The position numbers were made by a program, and so were the translations under genes. 64,000 nucleotides of DNA, from positions 186,001-250,000 of the forward strand of contig JAUIMM010001587.1 of NCBI GenBank assembly GCA_031769625.1, in the 5' to 3' direction. Below, in pieces: positions 57,582 to 64,000 of this stretch; position 1 is the stretch's first letter, and every line of letters begins with the position of its first letter. Origin of the DNA: Taudactylus pleione (Eukaryota > Chordata > Amphibia > Anura > Myobatrachidae). The notes below the pieces were generated by a model. The model searched no databases. It saw only the letters and a program-made list of their open reading frames with translations, and was not told the origin of the DNA.

Positions 57582-58123
57582 GGGATGAGGAGGTGAGAAT
57601 GCAGGAGAATGGAGAGTTGGTCCAAGGGCCTCTCAGAGAAAAAGGGTCATTAAGAAGACCACCTTTGGTGAGGCTGCGGAAGGGGCCAAGGCAAAAACTA
57701 AAAAGAAACAAGGGGGCAAGGTTACAGTGAAGTCCAAAAATGTGGTGCGTGGCTGTAGTTTGGAGTGGGATTTATCAAACCTTGAATTATCGGGGTCAGA
57801 GAAAGTGGGGGGAGTGGAAAAAGTGGCTTCTATAGGAGAGCCAGATGTCGTGGAGGAAACTCCCGAGCTCAATATAAGTTCGGGTTCCTCGGGGAAGATC
57901 CCTCCAAGCCTAGGTGTTCCGGTCACTTCGGTGGATCCAAAGCTACCGGATCCTGACCCTGATCCGGATCTTGTCTCTGGCCCTCTGGCTGATGGGGATA
58001 TGCAGGTTGTTGAGGAAGAGAGGTCGGTGTCTGCAGTTGGGGCTGGAGGATGTGGTGGAGGGCGAGTGTTTGGTTGTGTCGTCGTCTGGTGAGGGTATCA
58101 CTCCTGAGGTGCCCTGTAAGTAA
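57545..58123 (+). pseudogene. ORF1 acidic C-terminal tail (unit 9)
   Basis: Frames 57545-57730 and 57727-58092 encode a Glu-rich, then Pro/Asp-rich tail including a PDPDPDPD run. The likely original end is PEVPCK at 58121 in a third frame. Confidence 0.65.
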
Positions 58124-58200
58124 GAAGGTTCCTTGGGGGGGAGTCTTCTTGCGCGACAAAGTGAAAGTGAAATGGGGCCCTATGTCTATAATCTAGAACT

Positions 58201-59019
58201 ATGGCTTCCCACCCTATACGATGCGCCACCATTAATGTGGCTTCCGTTTTTTCCGAACGAGCTCGTTTCATGGCTTTCTCTTTTTTCAACACGATTGATG
58301 TTGATATTTTGTTTTTGCAAGAGACCAGGAAAGAGGACTTGTCCACACTCCGTAGGGCCAAAAGCCAGTGGAGGAGCGTGCCGTCCTACTGGTCTCTTGC
58401 GGCCGAGCCATACGGTGGGGTGGCGGTACTTTTTACCGATATGATAACTGTACATAAGATTATAGAATTACAGGTAGGTAGGTGTATGGTTTTGGATGTT
58501 AGCCTAAGGGGGCATGATCTCAGGCTGATTAACGTCTACGGACCGCAGTCGGCCTGGGATAGGAAGTGCCTCTTTGGGCTGATAAAACCATTCCTTCTTA
58601 CAGCCCGGCAAGTTGTCTTTGGTGGTGATTTCAATACCATTGTAAGGCCCAAAGACAGGGGGGGTGCAAAGTCAACCCTGGGCTATGATGCTAGGTTTTT
58701 AGTTAGTATGGTAAGAGAGGCAGGTCTGGTCGATGTGCATATTCACCATAGTCCAGACCTCACGGGTTACACATATCATTGTGGTAGTCGTAGGTCTAGG
58801 ATAGATAGGTTTTTTGTTAAGGAAAGTTCGAAAACTTTACCTCCTGAGGTGAAGGCAGTAGAATTTTCTGATCACGTGTGCCCGAGTGTCGCGTTGAATG
58901 CTTTGGAAACTCCTCAGAGGGTGCGGGGCCTTTGGCATTTGAACTCTGAACTTTTGAAGGAAGAGAGTGTTAGTCAGTCCTTTAGGGACTTCATTCAACT
59001 ACAGGAGACACTTCTGTAG
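58201..59019 (+). CDS. ORF2 endonuclease domain (unit 9)
   Basis: 272 codons with a private Phe-to-Leu change at residue 133. The catalytic set is complete, unlike in unit 8. Confidence 0.9.
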   Translation: MASHPIRCATINVASVFSERARFMAFSFFNTIDVDILFLQETRKEDLSTLRRAKSQWRSVPSYWSLAAEPYGGVAVLFTDMITVHKIIELQVGRCMVLDVSLRGHDLRLINVYGPQSAWDRKCLFGLIKPFLLTARQVVFGGDFNTIVRPKDRGGAKSTLGYDARFLVSMVREAGLVDVHIHHSPDLTGYTYHCGSRRSRIDRFFVKESSKTLPPEVKAVEFSDHVCPSVALNALETPQRVRGLWHLNSELLKEESVSQSFRDFIQLQETLL

Positions 59020-61187
59020 GCTGGTTGGTCTAGATCTGAGTGGTGGGAAAAATGCAAAAAAAAGGACTCAGAGGTTTTTTCAGAGGCTGGTAGCACACAA
59101 AAACTTGAGAAAAAGATGCGTCTACCAGAGTTTGAGAAAGAAACTAGATTTCTTAATCTCTGAGTGTGTCGACATAGTGGGGATATCTTCCGGGTGAAAG
59201 CCCAGCTGAAGGAGCTCCAGTATGACCATCTGGCTTCCTTGATTTTGGAGAGGGATTATGGTAAATACCACTCGCCTGATCCTTACCAGAGTTGCAGGAA
59301 GTCGGTTGACTTAAGGGAGGTGAGGGGCTTGTATGATGATCAGGGTACTCTCTGTGAAGACAGGGATGGCATCCTGGGAGTCATCAGGTCCTATTATTTG
59401 GACCTTCTGTCTGAGCAACCACTCATTAGAGAAAGGATGGAGTCCTTTCTGAGGGAGACACCAGGGCTGGAGAAGCTTGATGCCTCTTTTGATTCTTTGG
59501 GTGATGATGTGACAGTAGAAGAAGTTAAGAGAGCTATAGACGGTTTGTGTATAAAAAAATCTCCAGGACCGGATGGTTTTACAACTGAATTCTTTAAGGC
59601 CTTTAAGGACATCTTGGCTCCCCGCCTTATGGAGGTTTAAGAGTGCCTGGGTGAGGGGTCGCTCCCTCCTTCCATGAGGTCTTCTGCCCTCATATTGTTA
59701 TGCAAAGGGAAAGACCTGTCCCGTATTGAGAACTGGCGCCCCATCGCTCTTCTCAATATGGACAGAACAATTTTGGTAAAAATACTGTTTAATCGGCTGA
59801 TGGAAGTTTCCGGGCAGGTACTGTCCCCGTCTCAGCATTGCACCGTGAAGGGCCGTAGTGGCCTACGCAGATGATGTCACTGTTGTCCTGTCTTCTGTGG
59901 CAGAGGCGCAGTGCATAGAACACCCGATCTCTGACTACTCTGAAGCCTCGTGAACCAAGACAAATGTGAAGCTTTCTGGATGGGGGAGGAAGGCGATGAG
60001 TTTGACCTTCCGGACAGCCTCCCCCGGGCCAGTCCTCAGATTAAAATTCTAGGCATCACATTCGATCGTGGTGATTATGCCACTCAAAATTGGGAGAGGA
60101 GGATAGAGGAAGCCAACAGGAAAGTGCAGTCCTGGAGAACTTGGCAGTTCTCTTACAGGGAAAGGGTTCATCTGTGCAAAACCTTTCTGGTTCCTATCTT
60201 TCTTTACGTCAGCTATATGTGTGTTTCTTACCACAATCTTTGTGGTCTAAAGTATTGTCCTTGTTCTTCCATTTATTTTGTGGGAATGGGATGAATATTG
60301 TCAAGAGAGGTATTACCTACAGGCCAAGGAATGAAGGTGGATTGGGTATGGTCAATCCAGTGGTATTTTTTGCCACAACTTTTATTAAACTTAATCTTGG
60401 AAGTCTGTTTTTGGAGACTTCTCCTTGGTGGGTAGAGAGTTTTAAGGCATGGGTGACTCCCTTCCTTGAACTCTGGTATGATGGTGGCCATGTAAAAGCC
60501 TTCAGAGGCAGGTCTGGCAGTCTTTCGATCTATGTCATTCTGTGTTTGAAAGTGACAAGGCAATGGGGGAGTGGCAGCGGGTGATGTCAAAACCCTTTCT
60601 AGAAGGGAGTTGGAGAGAGGCATTTTGCGGACTCACTTCTATGCTCCGCTGTCACTAAAGGACTGCCTGGGCAAGGTCTGCTCAGATGGGATCTCTTTGA
60701 TATGTTCAGAGAGAATTCCGCTGAAGTACAGAGACCTTGCCTGGCTCTCTTTTCAAGGAAGGCTCTATGTTAGAGGGCACATCAGGTGGCGAAATGCAGG
60801 TGATCGTGGCTGCCCACGTGAGGAATGTCTAGGGGAGGAGGAGACCATGGACCACTTCCTGATTGAATGTCCCTTTAACATCTAAAATGTACAAGAGGGT
60901 TTCAAGCGCTTAACGCATTCCGTGCCTTTCAGGGCTCAGTTACCCTGAGTGGGTTTACGGAGCATTCAAGGGACGGTCGTTATGATATGGTCACTATTTT
61001 TGTAGTCAGTTTAGTGGTTAGGTACCACACGTGGAGCGCATGGTGCTTAGTGACAAATAGAAGCAAAATCCTTCCCTGTGAGGTGGTGGCGGGTAATATT
61101 CTTCACGAGGTTAAGAAGGAGAAGATTGGATGCCGTTGGGTGGTCAAGGAGGTGGAGACACCTAAAGCCCCCTTAGTGGGTGGCTGA
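59020..61187 (+). pseudogene. ORF2 RT and C-terminal remnant (unit 9)
   Basis: Three shared stops; NWRP-to-KGRS in 59674-59874; the RT deletion just before YADD; C-terminal frames 60090-60584, 60571-60885 (finger) and 60987-61187. Confidence 0.88.
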
Positions 61188-61585
61188 CAATCTTCTTCCT
61201 GTTCATTCTTTGGCTTAAAGCTTTTCTTTTCACTTTTCCACAGTAGATTTTAATTTTGTTTTGTACAATATGGTTTTCATATGCCTAAACAGCTTAAACT
61301 CACTTTCTCTATGTCACAGGAGTTAGTGTTGGTGATAGTTAGTTTAGTGTTATTTTTAATGTTGGTAGTAGTTTTCGTGTTGGTTAGTATAGCTAAAGGG
61401 TGGAGGGCTTGCACATTGTCTTGTTTGGGTGGTGTGAATGTAAGTATTTATAGAGCTTGCTTGTTTTGTTTATACAATACCTTTCTTGGTTTGATTATGT
61501 ATATGCCTGGTAAGGTTGTGTTGCAATGCTGTTTTTTATGTATTATTTATTTCATGTGTTGCACATTTTTTTAAAATAAAAAGAT
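61188..61585 (+). other. 3' UTR with AATAAA (unit 9)
   Basis: AATAAA is at 61575-61580. It has the same TTAAAA and TTCCACAG variants as unit 8. Confidence 0.7.
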
Positions 61586-61709
61586 TACCAGCATTAGCAT
61601 ATAGTCACAGACACACGGCTGTACACCGGGGGAAGGGCTGATACCAGAATTAGCATATAGTCACAGACACATGGCTGTACACCAGTGGAAGGGCTGATAC
61701 CAGCATTAG
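61586..61709 (+). repeat. 56-bp minisatellite, 2 monomers (between units 9 and 10)
   Basis: Two full monomers plus the partial one, matching the array after unit 8. Confidence 0.95.
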
Positions 61710-61784
61710 TCTGTGCAGTTGCTCTTAGGCCCCTGGAAGTCATTTGCAACCAGGGACTGTCTGGAGTATCCCTCCCCAGGGAGG

Positions 61785-62795
61785 ATGGAGGGCCTGCCGG
61801 GAGATGGTGGAGGAGATCCTGGGGTCCTGGAGGTCTCTGTAGGCCCAGATCCTAGAGGTGGTGGAGGGCCTCTTTCCCAGCTTGCTGAAGGTACTGGCCG
61901 GCCAGTGGTAATGATTGTCCGGCTGGATGCGGCCTCAGATGGAAGTCAAACCCTGACATTGGACCCCATGCTGCATGGCTCTCCGGGGTGTGAGCTGACG
62001 CAGTGCTCCCCTATGAGTGGCAATATAAGTCTAGGGTATGAGATGGAGGAAGGCTCCCTTGGGAGTGAAGTAACCCCAGAAGGAGAGCTGATTACTTCGG
62101 GTCTACTTACCGACCGCATGGAGGAGATCTGCCCTGATGCTCAGGGCCTGATGGACGACTGCCGGGAATCCGATTCGGAGGTATTGGAGAGAGAAGTGGC
62201 TGCTGCCGCTGCCGAAGAGGCTTTCCTGGTGATGGATGTCCCGGCCCTGAAGAAGGAAGTGGCGCGAGTGTCGGCTAGGATCGGGGCAAAGAGGAGGAAG
62301 CGGCAAACATGCAATAGCCAGGAGAGGTTTGTCATCCGCGACGAGCTGCTGATGCTGGCCGACAGGCTGGCTAAGTATAAAAGCAGAGTGCTGTACCTGC
62401 AAAGCCTGGCGGGTCCAGCGGCGGCTGATGCTACCCCAGCGGAGTTCCTAGAGGCCGGTGATAGAGCCTGGAGATCGGGGAATCTCGTGGTCGGCGGGTC
62501 TCCCAAGATGGCGCCGGTGGTGGGAGGGAACGCCGATATTGGAGAAAGAGAAGGCGCGCTGATTAAAATGGAGGAGGAGGCGGGCTTTCCAGTAGCCGAC
62601 GGGAGCCTGGTAGAGCCAGTTCACGGAGCTCCAAAGATGGCTGTTGGGATCTTGATGCTTGCGGGTCACGATGCGGCTCACAGCGGTAAGGCGGTAGTGC
62701 CTATGGAGACTGCCGCTGTTGGGGCCGTGGAGCTGGATGGAGGAGAGGAGGCCCGGCGTGTGGTGGAGGGGGCGTGGTCCCGGTTACCATGGTGA
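61785..62795 (+). CDS. ORF1 5' part, 336 codons (unit 10)
   Basis: Same product as unit 9. Confidence 0.65.
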   Translation: MEGLPGDGGGDPGVLEVSVGPDPRGGGGPLSQLAEGTGRPVVMIVRLDAASDGSQTLTLDPMLHGSPGCELTQCSPMSGNISLGYEMEEGSLGSEVTPEGELITSGLLTDRMEEICPDAQGLMDDCRESDSEVLEREVAAAAAEEAFLVMDVPALKKEVARVSARIGAKRRKRQTCNSQERFVIRDELLMLADRLAKYKSRVLYLQSLAGPAAADATPAEFLEAGDRAWRSGNLVVGGSPKMAPVVGGNADIGEREGALIKMEEEAGFPVADGSLVEPVHGAPKMAVGILMLAGHDAAHSGKAVVPMETAAVGAVELDGGEEARRVVEGAWSRLPW

Positions 62796-64000
62796 GCATG
62801 GACGCTGCTCCTGGGGGATCCGATGCACTTCCTTTGCCTGCCGGTGCTATACTGATGCCTGTGTCAGTTCTGTCAGCTGCCGGTGGAGAAAGGTTGAAGA
62901 CGGCTGAACTGATTAATGAGTCTATGGAGGTGGAGATGCTACTGCTGGCTGAGAAGGTGGAAGCAGATGTGACTCTAGCTACATCTGTGGTGCCAGGGGC
63001 TCCTATGCCAGTAACAGCTTCTAGCTTGGTGCAGGGATAGATCAACTCTGACTCAGGAAGAGTCAAAAGTGGTGGACTCTCTGTATGGTGACATGGGGGG
63101 CCTGAAAGAGTCAGAGCCACGCTTGAGTTAATAGCCGCAAATAATGCAAGGCTAGAGAGTATGGGCCAAGGTCCTATGCTAGAGTGGTGTCTGGAGGGGG
63201 AGCACCAAGGGTCCCTAGTGCTACAACAATTGGTGACAGTGGTGGGAGTGGTACTAGTGGAGGTGCTGAAATAAGGAGGCGGAACGTAGTACAGCTGAGG
63301 TGGGTAGCTGTAGGAGATCCACCAAGCAAGGGGGAATTTTTGGAAATGATTTTTTCCTTAGGTTTCTCGCCCTTGGATCTTTTTGCTTGCATCCACCCGG
63401 TGCGTACCCCTGAATACGATCTGAGCTTTCAGACCTTGCGGGGGTTGCAGGCGTTTGCAACTAAATGGGAGGAGAAAAAGGAGGAGGCCCCTTTCATTAA
63501 CTACAGGTCTCAGATGGTTTCTCGCCAGGATAGGGTCAAAGTCACTGTCCTGGTGAGGAATGAGAGCATTCCAGCTCAAGATATTCTTTTTTGGCTCTCC
63601 CGGTTTTGTGTAGTTCTATCCCCATGTTTAGAAAAGATCGATTATACAAAGGGGGTGTGGGGAGGTGCCTACTCAGTTTTTGTTAGATTAAACAGGGTGG
63701 GCATTGAGACCAAACACATCCAGGCTGCAGCCTTCATTGGTCGCGATAAAATTCAGGCGTTCTATCCAGGACAGCCTAGAGTATGCCACAGATGCGGCAG
63801 TTTCAGGCACTTTTCGAATAACTGCCCTGAGGTGAAATGTGCTCTTTGTGGTGAGCTGGGCCACCTATCAAAGGAGTGCAATGTTGTAAAGTGCAACCTT
63901 TGTGGGTGTGTTGGTCACCCATACAGCCGCTGCCCATCTGCTTCACACAATGAGGGGTCAGGTGGGGATATTGGTGAGCTGCTTGTGGTATTGCTAAGAG
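62774..64000 (+). pseudogene. ORF1 middle and zinc-knuckle remnant, cut (unit 10)
   Basis: The frame 62774-63040 ends at the 14-bp loss. The zinc-knuckle frame from 63184 is open to the window edge, with all three knuckles at 63784-63933, as in unit 9. Confidence 0.83.

Larger units (their letters stand above)
55118..61712 (+). mobile_element. LINE unit 9 (type F), complete; least broken ORF1
   Basis: 6595 bp. It shares the 14-bp loss with units 7 and 10, lacks the frameshifts of A, B, C and D in the zinc-knuckle region and the TAG of unit 8, and has an intact EN. Its 3' half matches unit 8 and its 5' part matches unit 10. Confidence 0.93.
1..64000 (+). repeat. Macrosatellite: tandem array of dead Tx1-like LINE units
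   Basis: Ten consecutive units of about 6.6-7.05 kb lie in the same orientation with no spacer DNA; two are cut by the window ends. Every unit has the same order of parts and the same inactivating lesions: an RT deletion and three ORF2 stop codons. The array is therefore a satellite-like structure built from one defective LINE copy plus a 56-bp minisatellite. The Tx1-like assignment rests on reading protein motifs, not on a database search. Amplification at DNA level is inferred from identical unit junctions. Confidence 0.95.
61713..64000 (+). mobile_element. LINE unit 10 (type F), 3' end cut by window
   Basis: The first 2288 bp of another unit. I found no difference from the matching part of unit 9, including the 14-bp loss at about 63036. 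The window ends inside ORF1, after the zinc knuckles. Confidence 0.93.

Noticed and set aside
1..64000. Bacterial or phage system (promoters, ribosome binding sites, operons)
   Set aside because: There are no bacterial gene layouts. The content is a vertebrate-type retroelement, and GTG/TTG starts here are only frame edges.
1..64000. tRNA, rRNA or snRNA genes as units or insertion targets
   Set aside because: I saw no cloverleaf, rRNA or snRNA-like stretch in any part of the unit.

Overview
The whole window is one head-to-tail tandem array of a dead LINE, a non-LTR retrotransposon. It contains no host gene, no RNA gene and no unique DNA. The protein remnants are an ORF1-like protein with three CCHC zinc knuckles and an ORF2 with an APE-type endonuclease, a broken reverse transcriptase (RT) and a C-terminal CX4CX8HX4C finger. 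Their wording (for example NWRPIALLN, KGRS, YADD, SRIDRFF) matches the Tx1/L1-like clade known mainly from amphibian and fish genomes. I therefore infer a vertebrate nuclear genome, probably amphibian or fish; the species cannot be told from this sequence.

Layout: ten units on the + strand, numbered from the same point in each: unit 1 (1-6851, 5' end cut off by the window), 2 (6852-13892), 3 (13893-20877), 4 (20878-27923), 5 (27924-34964), 6 (34965-41949), 7 (41950-48518), 8 (48519-55117), 9 (55118-61712) and 10 (61713-64000, cut off). Unit lengths are 7045 (extrapolated), 7041, 6985, 7046, 7041, 6985, 6569, 6599 and 6595 bp. Units 1-3 and 4-6 repeat as a trimer A-B-C with a period of about 21,071 bp and only a handful of differences, so the array has a higher-order repeat (HOR). 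Units 7-10 belong to shorter variants (D, E, F, F) outside that trimer.

Within each unit the order is: a 5' ORF of 335-337 codons, open in every complete copy; the rest of ORF1, broken by frameshifts, with the zinc knuckles; the endonuclease ORF of ORF2, with all expected catalytic residues; an RT remnant interrupted by three conserved in-frame stops and missing the segment between KGRS and YADD, which includes the first catalytic aspartate; the ORF2 C-terminal region; a T-rich 3' UTR with AATAAA; and then a minisatellite of 56-bp monomers leading straight into the next unit. The minisatellite has 9, 9, 8, 9, 9, 8, 3, 2 and 2 full monomers after units 1 to 9.

Shared breaks in every unit, identical junctions and the absence of a poly(A) tract or target-site duplication between units indicate that one already-dead copy was multiplied at DNA level by unequal exchange, amplification or conversion. 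It does not look like repeated retrotransposition. The array runs off both ends of the window.
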